Assembly: GCF_002944405.1 (NCBI RefSeq)
Contig: NZ_CP024310.1
Span: 682,001-746,000, forward strand
From: Sinorhizobium fredii
Lineage (GTDB): Bacteria > Pseudomonadota > Alphaproteobacteria > Rhizobiales > Rhizobiaceae
Reading direction: 5' to 3'
DNA length: 64,000 bases
The notes under the pieces were generated by a model. That model had not been told where the DNA came from. It searched no databases and saw only the letters and a list, made by a program, of their open reading frames with translations. The translations under genes and the position numbers were made by a program. Below, in pieces: positions 8,822-18,288 of the stretch. Numbering within the stretch: position 1 is the stretch's first letter; the number at the start of each line of letters is the position of its first letter.

Positions 8822-9520
8822 TTGGCAAAGCTCGGGCCCGGCAGCGACGCCGACACGCTGCGGGCCCTGCATAGCCTGCCGAAGGACCGGCTTGGCCTCG
8901 TCGTCGACGCAGGCTACGGCGCGGGGCTGCAGACGCTCGTGCTGGCCAAGGCGCTCGGCCCGACGATTCACGCGGTCGACTCGCACCAGCCGTTCCTCGA
9001 TGCATTGCGGCGACGCGCCGAAGAGGCCGGCGTTGCGTCGTTGATCCAGCCGCATTGCATGGACATGGGTGACATACCGGCCGTTTTCTCTTCGATCGAC
9101 CTGCTCTGGTCGGAGGGCACCGCCTACAATATCGGCTTTGCCAAGGCGCTTGCGCGGTGGGCTGCGGCGCTGCGTCCTGGCGGCTTCGTCGTCATCAGCG
9201 AACTCGCCTGGTTGAGCGAGGTGCCGCCGGCCGCGGCGCGCGACTTCTTCCGTACCGGCTATCCCGACATGAAACTGGCCACCGAGAACGTCGGCCTCGC
9301 CGAAGAGGCGGGCTACCGCGTGTTGGGGACCCGCACCCTGCCGCAGGCGGCCTGGATCGACGACTACTACGAAGTGCTCGAGCCGCGTGCAACGGCGCTT
9401 GCCGGTCATGAAGATGCCGCGGTCAGGGCCTTCGCGCAGGAGACATTGAAGGAGATCGAGGTCTTCAAAGCGGCCGGCGACAGCTACGGCTATGTTCTTT
9501 ACCTGCTTCAGCGATTGTGA
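8822..9520 (+). CDS. Class I SAM-dependent methyltransferase, 5' end uncertain (possibly broken)
   Basis: About 232 residues from a TTG at 8822. The SAM-binding motif I is 'LVVDAGYGAGLQTLVLAKAL', with later motifs 'ITELLWSEGTAYNIGF'-type residues (written LLWSEGTAYNIGF) and 'ALRPGGFVVISELAWL'. The substrate is unknown. Homology-like sequence continues upstream of the TTG: the same frame from 8777 reads 'SKAAALDPLKLLFGGLAKLG', which resembles the normal N-terminus of this family. That stretch has no start codon and is separated by a TGA (8774-8776) from two ATGs at 8750 and 8753. So either translation starts at a poorly placed TTG with no spacing from its GGCGGG, or the gene carries a nonsense mutation in codon 9. 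Confidence 0.7.
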   Translation: MAKLGPGSDADTLRALHSLPKDRLGLVVDAGYGAGLQTLVLAKALGPTIHAVDSHQPFLDALRRRAEEAGVASLIQPHCMDMGDIPAVFSSIDLLWSEGTAYNIGFAKALARWAAALRPGGFVVISELAWLSEVPPAAARDFFRTGYPDMKLATENVGLAEEAGYRVLGTRTLPQAAWIDDYYEVLEPRATALAGHEDAAVRAFAQETLKEIEVFKAAGDSYGYVLYLLQRL

Positions 9521-9535
9521 GGAGCGCGCCTTTGC

Positions 9536-10297
9536 TCACGACGCGTCACGGTTGGCTCTTGCAGCCGAGCGCCAGAAGAGGATCAGCATCGCGGCGCTCA
9601 TTAGAGCCAGGCAGAACCAGGTGATGGCGTAGACGAGGTGATTGTTGGGGAAGGCGACACGTGTCAGACCGCCGACGGGGAGGCCGCCGGGGTTGGGTGA
9701 GACATCGGCGTCGATGAAATAGGGCGCAACACCGGAAAGGCGGCGGGCCGCGGCGATCGCGCCGACGTCCCGGGAGTACCAGCGCTCCTCCTCAGGCCTG
9801 TTCGAGCGCAGCAGCGAGCCCTTCGGTTCATCCATGCGCATCAGGCCCCTCACCTCCGCATCGACCTCGACTTGGCTCTGCATCCGCGACGAAGCCTCGC
9901 GCTTGTCGGTCGGCACGAAGCCGCGATTGACGAGCACCGTCGTGCCGTCGTCGAGCGCGAGCGGGGTCATCACCCAATAGCCGGCCCCGAGCTCGGTTGC
10001 GGCATAGACCAGCGTCTCCTTGTCGTAGAGGAACTGCCCCCGGACCCGTACGCGCCGGTACTCGTCGCGGGCCCGGCTGACGTTCGGCCAATCGCTTCGG
10101 GAAGGCGGGGGTACGGGCGCCGCGTGGATACGGTGTTCGACACGGGCAATGAGATCGCTCTTCCAGGAGAGCCGTCCGACCTGCCATGTGCCGAGCGCCA
10201 GCAGGCCGGCAATCAGCAGGAGGCCGAGCGAGCTCACCGCAATGAGCGATGTCCGGGAGCGACGGCTGGGTGCGGTGTCGTCCTTGGGATTGATCAT
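9536..10297 (-). CDS. SURF1 family cytochrome oxidase biogenesis protein
   Basis: 253 residues. It has a membrane helix near the N-terminus (LIAVSSLGLLLIAGLLALGT) and a second near the C-terminus (LVYAITWFCLALMSAAMLIL), with a soluble periplasmic domain between, the SURF1/Shy1 layout. 'GYWVMTPLALDDGTTVLVNR' and the 'GFVP' that follows are family hallmarks. SURF1 proteins help insert haem a into haem-copper oxidases. Its place 209 bp after cyoD on the same strand suggests it serves the adjacent cytochrome bo3 oxidase, although hairpin-rich DNA lies between them and may reduce read-through. Confidence 0.9.
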   Translation of the reverse strand: MINPKDDTAPSRRSRTSLIAVSSLGLLLIAGLLALGTWQVGRLSWKSDLIARVEHRIHAAPVPPPSRSDWPNVSRARDEYRRVRVRGQFLYDKETLVYAATELGAGYWVMTPLALDDGTTVLVNRGFVPTDKREASSRMQSQVEVDAEVRGLMRMDEPKGSLLRSNRPEEERWYSRDVGAIAAARRLSGVAPYFIDADVSPNPGGLPVGGLTRVAFPNNHLVYAITWFCLALMSAAMLILFWRSAARANRDAS

Positions 10298-10365
10298 GGA
10301 GTGCCGCCGTGTCGGCTCGGGATACGAACTAACCTAAGGGGTTCATCGCTCATCCGGCCTGCCGG

Positions 10366-10470
10366 TCTCCTTCTCCCCGCAAGCGGGCGAAGGAGACTCG
10401 CAGCGCCGTCTCGGCCCTCTCCCCGCGCGCGGGGAGAGGGCTAGTCCTCGGGCTAAACCCGAGGAGAAAA
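10366..10470. repeat. palindromic intergenic elements (RIME-like) between cyoD and SURF1
   Basis: Three nested hairpins: CCTTCTCCCCGC/GCGGGCGAAGG near 10369-10393, a perfect 26-bp palindrome at 10416-10441 (core CCCCGCGCGCGGGG), and CCTCGGG-CTAAA-CCCGAGG near 10447-10465. On the minus strand the last is preceded by a T-rich run (CCTTTTTTCTCC). Such mosaics are common between rhizobial genes and can stabilise or terminate mRNA. Confidence 0.65.
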
Positions 10471-10506
10471 AAGGACAACCAAGGCAGAAGATGGACGTCC
10501 GCTGCC

Positions 10507-10908
10507 TTACGGCATGTTCCTCATCATCTCGGGGCTCATCGGCATCATGTTCACGTCGAGATGATGCATGACCCAAAGCGAACCGGAGAGCGTGATGGCG
10601 ACCAGCACGATGGTGAAGATCAGCGCCATCATAGTCCAGCCGCCTTCCGAGCGCGTGTTCATGTGCAGGAAGAAGATCATGTGCACGACGATCTGGACGG
10701 CGCCGAGTGCCATGATGATGACTGCCGTCAACACCGGGCTGACGAGGACATCGGCCATCACCAGCCAGAAGGGAATGGCGGTCAGGATGACGGAGAGGAC
10801 AAAGCCGGTGATGTAGCTTTTCAGAGTGCCGTGGCCGGCGTCGTGGCCGTGGCTGTGGCCATGATGGGCTTCAAATGCATCCTCGTGCGACGGTGCGTGC
10901 ATGCTCAT
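10507..10908 (-). CDS. cyoD: Cytochrome bo3 ubiquinol oxidase subunit IV
   Basis: 133 residues from ATG 10906-10908, which overlaps the cyoC stop by four bases (ATGA), fixing the start. Three membrane helices at about 33-52, 57-82 and 93-115 match CyoD; 'IVVHMIFFLHMNTRSEGGW' is the family signature. The N-terminal tail is rich in histidine (HHGHSHGHDAGHG, about 15-27), which might bind metal. The C-terminus is Met-rich. It is a small inner-membrane subunit that aids assembly of the binuclear centre. Confidence 0.93.
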   Translation of the reverse strand: MSMHAPSHEDAFEAHHGHSHGHDAGHGTLKSYITGFVLSVILTAIPFWLVMADVLVSPVLTAVIIMALGAVQIVVHMIFFLHMNTRSEGGWTMMALIFTIVLVAITLSGSLWVMHHLDVNMMPMSPEMMRNMP

Positions 10909-11534
10909 CCGAGAACTCCCATCAGATAGACGAAGGAGAAGACGCCGATCCACACGACGTCGAGGAAGTGCCAGAACATCGACAGGCACATTAGGCGACG
11001 TTTGTTTTCGGCGATCAGGCCGTGTTTCGCCACCTGGGCCATCAGCACGAACATCCAGACGATGCCGGAGGTCACGTGCAGGCCGTGCGTGCCGACGAGC
11101 GTAAAGAAAGAAGACAGGAACGCACTGCGCTGCGGTCCGGCGCCCTCGTGAATCATGTGCGCGAACTCGTAGAGTTCGAGCCCGACGAAGGCGATGCCGA
11201 AGAGGGCGGTGACGGCCATCCAAGCAAGCGTCGAGTTCCTGTTGGCCTTCTCCATCTCCAGCATGGCGAAGCCATAGGTAATGGAGGAGAAGAGCAGCAT
11301 CGACGTGTTCACGGCGACGAGCGGCAGGTCGAAAAGATCGGCAGGCGAGGGGCCGGCCGCATAGTTGCGGCCGAGCACGCCATGGGTGGCGAAAAGCACC
11401 GCGAAGATCAGGCAGTCGCTCATCAGGTAGAGCCAGAAGCCGAGCATCGTGCTCCCTTCGGGATGATGCTCCTCCTTCAGATAGAAGGTGGGCGCCTGGC
11501 CCTCGCGTACGGAGTGGTCGGTAAACTCGGTCAT
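10905..11534 (-). CDS. cyoC: Cytochrome bo3 ubiquinol oxidase subunit III
   Basis: 209 residues starting at ATG 11532-11534 (MTEFTDHSV). The longer in-frame opening at 11594 lies inside cyoB and is rejected. It has five membrane helices, with 'GFWLYLMSDCLIFAVLFATH' as the first and 'TLVGTHGLHVTSGIVWMFVL' carrying the conserved His. It is the haem-copper oxidase subunit III/COX3 family, quinol type. The start lies 4 bp after the cyoB stop and its end overlaps cyoD, so translation of the operon is tightly coupled. Confidence 0.95.
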   Translation of the reverse strand: MTEFTDHSVREGQAPTFYLKEEHHPEGSTMLGFWLYLMSDCLIFAVLFATHGVLGRNYAAGPSPADLFDLPLVAVNTSMLLFSSITYGFAMLEMEKANRNSTLAWMAVTALFGIAFVGLELYEFAHMIHEGAGPQRSAFLSSFFTLVGTHGLHVTSGIVWMFVLMAQVAKHGLIAENKRRLMCLSMFWHFLDVVWIGVFSFVYLMGVLG

Positions 11535-11538
11535 GGTC

Positions 11539-13542
11539 CTACACCTCGCTGGCAAGCATTTCGGTGCGCTTGCCCTCGGTTTCGGTGACGACATCGGCCG
11601 GGATGTAGAAATCGCGGTCGTAGTTGAAGGTGTGGCCGATCGCGACCGCGACCATGGCGACGAAGGAGAGGCCGGCGAGCCACCAGATGTACCAGATCAT
11701 GCCGAAGGCGAAGGCGACGCTGAGCGCGCCAAGAATGACGCCAGTGCCGGTGTTCTTCGGCATATGGATCGGCTTGAAGCCGGCAAGCGGCCGGCTGTGG
11801 CCGCGCTTCTTCATATCCCACCAGGAATCCTGGTCGTGGACGATGGGGGTGAAGGCGAAGTTGTAGTCCGGCGGCGGCGAGGCGGTAGACCATTCGAGGG
11901 TGCGGGCATCCCAGGGGTCGCCGGTCGTGTCGCGCAGTTCTTCGCGCCGGATGAAGCTGACGACGAACTGGACGAGGAGCGACAGGATGCCGAGCGCGAT
12001 CAGGAAGGCGCCGAAGGCAGCGATCACGAACCAGATCTGCAGCGACGGGTCCTCGAACTGGCTGACGCGGCGGGTGACCCCCATCAGGCCGAGCACGTAG
12101 AGCGGCATGAAGGCGAAGTAGAAGCCACTCAGCCAGAACCAGAAGGACATCTTGCCCCAGAACGGATCGAGCCTGAAGCCGAAGGCCTTCGGGAACCAGT
12201 AGTAGACGCCGGCCATCAGCCCGAAGACGACGCCGCCGATGATGACGTTATGGAAGTGGGCGATGAGGAACAGCGAGTTGTGCAGCACGAAATCGGCCGG
12301 CGGGACGGCGAGCAGGACGCCGGTCATGCCGCCGATGACGAAAGTCACCATGAAGCCGACGGTCCACAGCATCGGCACCTCGTAGCGGATGCGACCGCGA
12401 TACATGGTGAAGAGCCAATTGAACATCTTCGCGCCGGTTGGGATCGAGATGATCATCGTCGTGATGCCGAAGAAGGCGTTGACGCTGGCGCCCGAGCCCA
12501 TGGTGAAGAAGTGATGCAGCCAGACGATATAGGAGAGGATGGTAATGACCACCGTCGCATAGACCATCGAGGCGTAGCCGAAGAGCCGCTTGCCGCAGAA
12601 GGTGGCGACGACCTCCGAGAAGATGCCGAAGGCTGGCAGCACGAGGATGTAGACCTCCGGGTGGCCCCAGATCCAGATGAGGTTCACATACATCATCGGA
12701 TCGCCGCCGAGGTCGTTGGTGAAGAAGTTCGTGCCGGCGTAGCGGTCGAGCGTAAGCAGCGCGAGCGTCGCGGTCAGCACCGGGAAGGTCGCGACGATCA
12801 GCACGTTGGTGCAGAGCGACGTCCAGGTGAAGACCGGCATCTTCATCATCGTCATGCCGGGGGCGCGCATCTTGACGATGGTGGCGATCAGGTTGATGCC
12901 GGAGAGCGTCGTACCGATGCCGGCCACCTGCAGGCCCCATATGTAATAGTCGACGCCGACACCGGGACTGTAGTCGGCGCCCGAGAGCGGTGGATAGGCG
13001 AGCCAGCCGGTGCGCGCGAACTCGCCGACGAAGAGCGACAGCATGATGATGATCGCGCCGGCGGTCGTCATCCAGAAGCTGAAATTGTTGAGGAACGGGA
13101 AGGAAACGTCGCGTGCGCCGATCTGCAGCGGCACGACGAAGTTCATGAGTCCGGTGACGAAAGGCATCGCCATGAAGAAGATCATGATGACGCCATGGGC
13201 GGTGAAGATCTGGTCGTAGTGATGCGGCGGCAGGTAACCCTCCGAGCCGCCGAAGGCGATCGCCTGCTGCAGGCGCATCATGATTGCGTCGGCGAAGCCC
13301 CGCAGCAGCATCACCAGCGCCAGGATGACATACATGATGCCGATCTTCTTGTGGTCGACGCTGGTCAGCCAATCGCGCCAGAGCGTTCCCCAGAACCGGT
13401 AATAGGTGATCAGGCCGAGGAGCGCGATGCCGCCGATGACGACGGCGGCGAATGTCGCGACGAGGATCGGCTCGTGATAGGGGATCGCCTCGAGGGTCAG
13501 CCGGCCAAAGACGAACTTCAGGAGATCTGGATCGGAGAACAT
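11539..13542 (-). CDS. cyoB: Cytochrome bo3 ubiquinol oxidase subunit I
   Basis: Catalytic subunit, 667 residues from ATG 13540-13542 ([10 protein letters not shown]); a TTG at 13557 would add five residues. It reduces O2 to water and pumps protons at the inner membrane. Visible metal ligands include the CuB/cross-link motif in '[17 protein letters not shown]', the double histidine in '[10 protein letters not shown]', and haem ligands in '[12 protein letters not shown]'. An N-terminal extra helix before '[10 protein letters not shown]' and C-terminal helices are as in E. coli CyoB (663 residues). It is the second gene of cyoABCD. Confidence 0.97.
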   Translation of the reverse strand: MFSDPDLLKFVFGRLTLEAIPYHEPILVATFAAVVIGGIALLGLITYYRFWGTLWRDWLTSVDHKKIGIMYVILALVMLLRGFADAIMMRLQQAIAFGGSEGYLPPHHYDQIFTAHGVIMIFFMAMPFVTGLMNFVVPLQIGARDVSFPFLNNFSFWMTTAGAIIIMLSLFVGEFARTGWLAYPPLSGADYSPGVGVDYYIWGLQVAGIGTTLSGINLIATIVKMRAPGMTMMKMPVFTWTSLCTNVLIVATFPVLTATLALLTLDRYAGTNFFTNDLGGDPMMYVNLIWIWGHPEVYILVLPAFGIFSEVVATFCGKRLFGYASMVYATVVITILSYIVWLHHFFTMGSGASVNAFFGITTMIISIPTGAKMFNWLFTMYRGRIRYEVPMLWTVGFMVTFVIGGMTGVLLAVPPADFVLHNSLFLIAHFHNVIIGGVVFGLMAGVYYWFPKAFGFRLDPFWGKMSFWFWLSGFYFAFMPLYVLGLMGVTRRVSQFEDPSLQIWFVIAAFGAFLIALGILSLLVQFVVSFIRREELRDTTGDPWDARTLEWSTASPPPDYNFAFTPIVHDQDSWWDMKKRGHSRPLAGFKPIHMPKNTGTGVILGALSVAFAFGMIWYIWWLAGLSFVAMVAVAIGHTFNYDRDFYIPADVVTETEGKRTEMLASEV

Positions 13543-13578
13543 GGGAAACCCGTTCAATGTTAGCGCAAGCGGCCAGAG

Positions 13579-14739
13579 TTAGTGGTTGAGTTGCGGCGGT
13601 GCGGGATCGCCGCCCCCGTCGGGCATCGAATGCCCCTCGTGCCCTCCCATTCCCGGCATGTCGTGCTGCATCGGTTCGTTGGCGCCGCCGGTACCCTGCG
13701 GTTCCGCCTGGCTGCGCGCTGGTGTTCCGGTGGCCGGAAAGGTCGCAGCCGCGGCGCCCTCTTCGAGGGCGTGCCTGTTGTCGTATTCAAGACGCCCCCG
13801 GTTCTCGACACTTTCCTTGCCCGCGCCGCCCATGGCGTCGATGTGCATCATCTCGTGCATGCACATCTTGCCGGCCGTCACGCACATGTTGAGGATCGCG
13901 TCGTAGAGGCCCGCCTCGACCGTGGCGAAATAACGGACCGGCTCCCGCTCGCTGGGCTTTTCAAGCTTCAGATAGGCATCGCGGTTGAGCGCCGTGCCTT
14001 GCGATTTTACGCGGGCGACCCAGGCGTCGAAGCCCTGCCGGTCAACGCCGTGGAACTTGAAGCGCATGTGCGAGAAGCCGTCGCCGCTGAAATTGGCCGA
14101 GAAGCCGTCGTATTCGCCAGGCTTGTTGATGACTGCATGCAGCTTCGTCTGCATGCCCGGCATGGCGTAGATCTGGCCGGCCAGGGCGGGGATGTAGAAT
14201 GAGTTCATCACCGAGGATGCGGTGATCTTGAAATTGATCGGCACGTCCACCGGTGCGGCGAGCTCGTTGAGGGTCGCTATGCCCTGGTCCGGGTAGAAGA
14301 ACAGCCATTTCCAATCGAGCGCGACGACCTCCACTGTGAGCGGCTTCGCGTCTGCCGGGATCGGCCGCGCGGCGTCGAGCCGGTCGAGCGGCCGGTATGG
14401 ATCGAGCTTGTGGGTGCTGATCCAGGTGACGGCGCCGAGCGCGATGATGATGGCGAGCGGTGCCGACCAGATCACCACTTCGAGCGCGGTCGAATGATGC
14501 CATTCCGGATCATAGGTGGCATTGGTGTTCGACCGGCGGTATCGCCAGGCGAAGAGAAGCGTCAGGAAGATGACCGGCACGATGATCAGCAGCATCAGGA
14601 CCGTGGAAATCACGATCAAATCGCGCTGTTGCGTCGCTATGTCGCCGGAGGGCGCCATGACCACGAGATCACAGCCCGCAAGCAGCAGCAGCGGCGGCAC
14701 GAGGGCGAAGCGGCGGGGAAACTTCAGAAATGCTGACAT
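13579..14739 (-). CDS. cyoA: Cytochrome bo3 ubiquinol oxidase subunit II
   Basis: 386 residues. The lipoprotein signal ends in 'PLLLLAGC' (Cys about 23), followed by two membrane helices and a periplasmic cupredoxin-like domain ('SSVMNSFYIPALAGQIYAMP', about 200) with the CuA ligands lost, as in quinol oxidases, then the COX-ARM region with 'CMHEMMHIDAMG'. The C-terminal tail of about 80 residues beyond this is Pro/Gly-rich and ends in a His/Met-rich stretch (MQHDMPGMGGHEGHSMPDGG), longer than in E. coli CyoA (315). First gene of the operon; the promoter should lie in the roughly 270 bp before the divergent MFS gene. Confidence 0.95.
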   Translation of the reverse strand: MSAFLKFPRRFALVPPLLLLAGCDLVVMAPSGDIATQQRDLIVISTVLMLLIIVPVIFLTLLFAWRYRRSNTNATYDPEWHHSTALEVVIWSAPLAIIIALGAVTWISTHKLDPYRPLDRLDAARPIPADAKPLTVEVVALDWKWLFFYPDQGIATLNELAAPVDVPINFKITASSVMNSFYIPALAGQIYAMPGMQTKLHAVINKPGEYDGFSANFSGDGFSHMRFKFHGVDRQGFDAWVARVKSQGTALNRDAYLKLEKPSEREPVRYFATVEAGLYDAILNMCVTAGKMCMHEMMHIDAMGGAGKESVENRGRLEYDNRHALEEGAAAATFPATGTPARSQAEPQGTGGANEPMQHDMPGMGGHEGHSMPDGGGDPAPPQLNH

Positions 14740-15011
14740 TTTCTGAGCCCTTTCTGATGACGACCGCCCTGCGACTAAAGTAGGAGTGAGTCAAACGGTA
14801 TGAGGTTTTTGGTCGCACCGCAGCATTCTTGTGCATTGCGGCGTAGAGTCGAGGCATGTCGGCTGCCGGTGATCGTGTCCCGGAGGACCCGGATTTTTAC
14901 TACGGCAAGCCGCAATTTCGCAATTCAAGACTTGATATGATCCGGTCTTTGATCAACATCGCCTTGAGAGGCGCGCGTCAGACCGGCGCCGAGCAGCGGG
15001 AGGCTTTGTTT

Positions 15012-16352
15012 ATGAGAAGTGTGACGCAGCAGTCCCTCGGCCCGTCGTCTTCCTCGATGGAGCGAGACGCGCGGCGCATGCACGACGACCGGCCCGTATC
15101 GGCAGGCAATATCGCCATCGGCGTCGTCATCGGCCGGGCCGCCGAATTCTTCGACTTCTTCGTTTACGGCATTGCCTCCGTTGTCGTCTTCCCGCAGCTT
15201 TTCTTTCCGTTCGCGCCCGACCGGCTGACCGCAACGCTCTATTCCTTCGCCATTTTCGCGCTGGCCTTTGTCGCCCGTCCCGTCGGCTCCCTTGTCTTCA
15301 TGGCCGTCGACCGGACCTATGGCCGCGGCGTCAAGCTGACCATCGCTCTCTTCATTCTCGGCGGCTCGACCGCTTCGATTGCCTTCCTGCCGGGTTATGC
15401 AACGCTCGGGGGCTGGGCGATAATCATGCTGGCGATCTGCAGGCTGGGGCAGGGATTTGCGCTCGGCGGCGCCTGGGACGGGCTCGCCTCGCTGCTGGCG
15501 CTCAATGCGCCGCAGCATCACCGCGGCTGGTATGCAATGATCCCGCAGCTCGGCGCGCCGATCGGCTTCATGCTGGCGAGTGCGCTCTTTGCCTATTTCC
15601 TGATGTCCCTGTCCGAGGCCGATTTCCTCAGCTGGGGATGGCGCTATCCGTTCTTCGTCGCCTTCGCGATCAATGTCGTGGCGCTCTTCACGCGGCTGCG
15701 CCTGGTGATGACGAAGGAATTCGGCACCCTGCTTGAGGAGCACGAGCTGCAGGCAAGGCGGGTCACCGAAGTGCTGCGATTACATGGGCGCAACGTGCTT
15801 ATCGGCGCCTTCGTGCCGCTTGCGAGCTTCGCACTCTTCCATCTCGTCACCGTCTTTCCGCTCGGCTGGGTGGAAATTTACACGGATCACGGCGCGAGCT
15901 CGTTCCTGATCGTGCAGTTCGTAGGAGCCATCTGCGGCATTCTTGCCATCGTCACCTCGGGTCTCGTCGCCGACCGCATCGGCCGGCGCTATCACCTCGG
16001 CGTCTGCGCCGTGCTGATCGCGATCTTCAGCTTTGTCGCGCCGATGCTGCTCGAGGCGGGCGTCGCCGGCAGGAATGCTTTCGTGATCATCGGCTTCAGC
16101 CTTCTGGGCCTGTCTTTCGGCCAGGCTGCCGGTGCCGTCGCATCGCGCTTCGGCCGGGCCTATCGCTACACGGGTGCCGCGCTCACCTCCGACCTGTCCT
16201 GGCTGATCGGCGCGGGGTTCGCGCCGCTGGTGGCGCTGGGTCTGACCAGCCGTTTCGGTCTGGCTTTCGCTGGCTACTACCTGCTTTCGGGCGCCCTTTG
16301 CACCATCGCCGCGCTGGTCTTCAGCAAGACGCTCGAGATCCACAACGAATAG
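15012..16352 (+). CDS. MFS transporter, metabolite:H+ symporter-like
   Basis: 446 residues from ATG 15012, chosen because GGGAGG lies nine bases upstream; the same frame opens earlier (14856) but that part has no ribosome site and no membrane character. Twelve membrane helices are predicted. 'GRAAEFFDFFVYGIASVVVF' at the first helix and the loop 'DRTYGRGVKLTIALFILGGS' fit the sugar-transporter/MHS (proline, citrate, alpha-ketoglutarate) group. It is divergent from the cyo operon. Such a gene next to cyoA is frequent in rhizobia, but the substrate is unknown; an organic acid or osmolyte is likely by family. Confidence 0.85.
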   Translation: MRSVTQQSLGPSSSSMERDARRMHDDRPVSAGNIAIGVVIGRAAEFFDFFVYGIASVVVFPQLFFPFAPDRLTATLYSFAIFALAFVARPVGSLVFMAVDRTYGRGVKLTIALFILGGSTASIAFLPGYATLGGWAIIMLAICRLGQGFALGGAWDGLASLLALNAPQHHRGWYAMIPQLGAPIGFMLASALFAYFLMSLSEADFLSWGWRYPFFVAFAINVVALFTRLRLVMTKEFGTLLEEHELQARRVTEVLRLHGRNVLIGAFVPLASFALFHLVTVFPLGWVEIYTDHGASSFLIVQFVGAICGILAIVTSGLVADRIGRRYHLGVCAVLIAIFSFVAPMLLEAGVAGRNAFVIIGFSLLGLSFGQAAGAVASRFGRAYRYTGAALTSDLSWLIGAGFAPLVALGLTSRFGLAFAGYYLLSGALCTIAALVFSKTLEIHNE

Positions 16353-16477
16353 CAGATAGCACCCGGTCCGATCCAGGCTTACGAGATTCTGGTAGAGCTG
16401 CCGTGCCGGCTGGAAACGGCGTGCTACACTCCCCGTTCGGTGAAACGGCTGGGCCCGCTAGGGCCTGAAAGGAGAAC

Positions 16478-17806
16478 ATGCCCACCCCTGACAGTAGCCT
16501 GTTCGATTTTCTCGGAATCATGGCGGTGTTCCTGCTTGTGGCTGCCAACGGCTTTTTCGTTGCGGCCGAATTCTCCCTGGTCTCGGTTCGGCGTAGCCGC
16601 GTTGCGGAACTGGTGACGCAAAACCGGATGAATGCGAGCGCGCTGCGCCGCGCCGTCGACAATCTGGACGCCAATCTCGCCGCGACGCAACTCGGCATCA
16701 CCATCTCGTCGCTCGCTCTCGGATGGATCGGCGAGCCGGCTCTCGCCCATCTTATCGAACCCTTGCTGTCGATCCTGCCGCAGTTCTGGGCCATCGCCGG
16801 TTCGCACGCCGTCGCCGCCGTGATCTCCTTCGTGATTATCACCGCGCTCCATATCGTGCTCGGAGAATTGGCGCCGAAGAGCCTGGCGCTGCAGCGCAGC
16901 GAGGGTACGGCGCTTGCAGTCGTCCGGCCGCTTGGTCTTTTCCTGTTTCTGCTCAGGCCGGCCATCCTGGTGCTGAACGGGCTCGGCAATATGGTCCTGC
17001 GTCTCGCCGGCTTGAGGACGGGAGCAGGCGAGGCCTCGCTGCACTCGCCGGCGGAGCTGAAGCTCATCGTTGCGGAGAGCCACGAGGCCGGGCTTCTGGA
17101 TGTCGCCCAGCAGGAGCTGGTGCAGCGCATCTTCAGCATCGGCGATCGGCGGATTTCCGATTTCATGACGCCACGGGTCGACGTCGACTGGATCGATGCC
17201 GACGATACGCCGGCCGATGTGCTCAGGACGATCCGCGACTGCCGGCATGAGCAATTGCTGATTGGCAGGGGCAATATCGACGAGCCGATCGGCATGGTGC
17301 TGAAGAAGGATCTGCTCGATCAATTGCTCGACGGCAAGCCGGTCAACCCGTTCGGCGTCATGCGCGAACCGTTGATCCTCCACGAGGCGACCCCGGTTTT
17401 CCGCGTTCTCGAGCGCTTCAAGTCGGCGCCCGTCCGTCTCGCGACGATCGTCGATGAATATGGAAGCCTCGAAGGCATCGTCACCCAGACGGATCTCTTG
17501 GAGGCGATCGCCGGCGAACTGCCGGATCTTGAGGCGGAGGAACGCTCGGTGATTGAACGCGAGGACGGGTCCCTACTCATCGACGGAATGATGCCTGCCC
17601 ATGACGCCTTCGACCGGCTGAAGCTGCGCGACCGGCCGCAGGACGGCGGTTATCATACGATCGCAGGCTTTGCGCTGCACATCCTCGGGCATCTCCCCGA
17701 GGCCGGGGAATGTTTCGAGTTCGATGGCTGGCGCTTCGAGATCGTCGACATGGACGGCAGACGGATCGACAAGATCCTGGCGACGAGCCTCGCCGAGCCG
17801 CAATAA
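16478..17806 (+). CDS. Hemolysin-family membrane protein (CNNM, CBS pair, CorC/HlyC domains)
   Basis: 442 residues. An N-terminal CNNM/DUF21 domain with three to four membrane helices (about 1-200; 'FLLVAANGFFVAAEFSLVSV' and 'ATQLGITISSLALGWIGEPA') is followed by two CBS domains (about 215-335; 'ISDFMTPRVDVDWID', 'IVDEYGSLEGIVTQTDLLEA') and a C-terminal CorC_HlyC transporter-associated domain (about 350-435). Related proteins take part in Mg2+/Co2+ efflux or regulation. The ATG is preceded by AAAGGAGA. It reads toward the stress island but has its own context; it is probably monocistronic. Confidence 0.9.
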   Translation: MPTPDSSLFDFLGIMAVFLLVAANGFFVAAEFSLVSVRRSRVAELVTQNRMNASALRRAVDNLDANLAATQLGITISSLALGWIGEPALAHLIEPLLSILPQFWAIAGSHAVAAVISFVIITALHIVLGELAPKSLALQRSEGTALAVVRPLGLFLFLLRPAILVLNGLGNMVLRLAGLRTGAGEASLHSPAELKLIVAESHEAGLLDVAQQELVQRIFSIGDRRISDFMTPRVDVDWIDADDTPADVLRTIRDCRHEQLLIGRGNIDEPIGMVLKKDLLDQLLDGKPVNPFGVMREPLILHEATPVFRVLERFKSAPVRLATIVDEYGSLEGIVTQTDLLEAIAGELPDLEAEERSVIEREDGSLLIDGMMPAHDAFDRLKLRDRPQDGGYHTIAGFALHILGHLPEAGECFEFDGWRFEIVDMDGRRIDKILATSLAEPQ

Positions 17807-17833
17807 AAGCCTCTCCAATCCGGCGCAGTTCGC

Positions 17834-17858
17834 GGAACATAATCCGATCTCGCCGGTT
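17834..17858 (+). promoter_or_regulatory. EcfG/RpoE2-type promoter upstream of the DUF3008 gene
   Basis: GGAAC at 17834-17838, 16 bases, GGTT at 17855-17858. It fits GGAAC-N18/19-TT, the consensus known for S. meliloti RpoE2. About 93 bp before the gene start. Confidence 0.6.
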
Positions 17859-17950
17859 CCGAGGGCCTCGACATGGCCGATGGCCCGGAGCCGAATGATG
17901 CGTGATCGCCAGGCTGCGGCCTCTCGGTTCGCGTGAGCGGAGGAAGAGAA

Positions 17951-18139
17951 ATGCCAGCAAAATCGAAGGCTCAGCAGAAGGCGGCCGGTGCCGCGCTCGC
18001 CGCCAAGCGCGGCGACATGAAAAAGAGCGAGCTCAAGGGGGCGTCCAAGGGCATGGCCGACTCCATGAGCGAAAAGGAGCTAGAGGAGATGGCGTCGACC
18101 AAGCGCAAGGGCAAGAAGGAACACGTGTCGAAGTCCTGA
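17951..18139 (+). CDS. DUF3008 family small stress-type protein
   Basis: 62 residues from ATG 17951 (MPAKSKAQQKAAGAALAAKR), preceded by GGAGGAAGAG. The protein is highly charged and Lys-rich with no hydrophobic core ('KGASKGMADSMSEKELEEMA', then a basic tail KRKGKKEHVSKS), matching DUF3008, a short family found in stress-induced gene sets of alphaproteobacteria. It is likely cytoplasmic, perhaps intrinsically disordered or nucleic-acid binding. An RpoE2-like promoter lies upstream. Molecular function is not known. Confidence 0.8.
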   Translation: MPAKSKAQQKAAGAALAAKRGDMKKSELKGASKGMADSMSEKELEEMASTKRKGKKEHVSKS

Positions 18140-18288
18140 GAGCGCACCCTGGAGGCCGATCTGCCGCCACACTTCTGGCGCCGTCAACCTTCGGCCGGTG
18201 ACGATCCGACTGCGCCGCTTGCGGCAAAGTTGTTCCAATTCAAGGGGATAAGGTTTTCGTGTCGGCTTCGTTTTGGTGATTTACACCA

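Noticed and set aside
11488..13563. 691-codon open frame on the plus strand opposite cyoB
   Set aside because: Shadow of cyoB caused by high GC at third codon positions. Its translation is rich in Asp, Glu, Arg and His without any domain.
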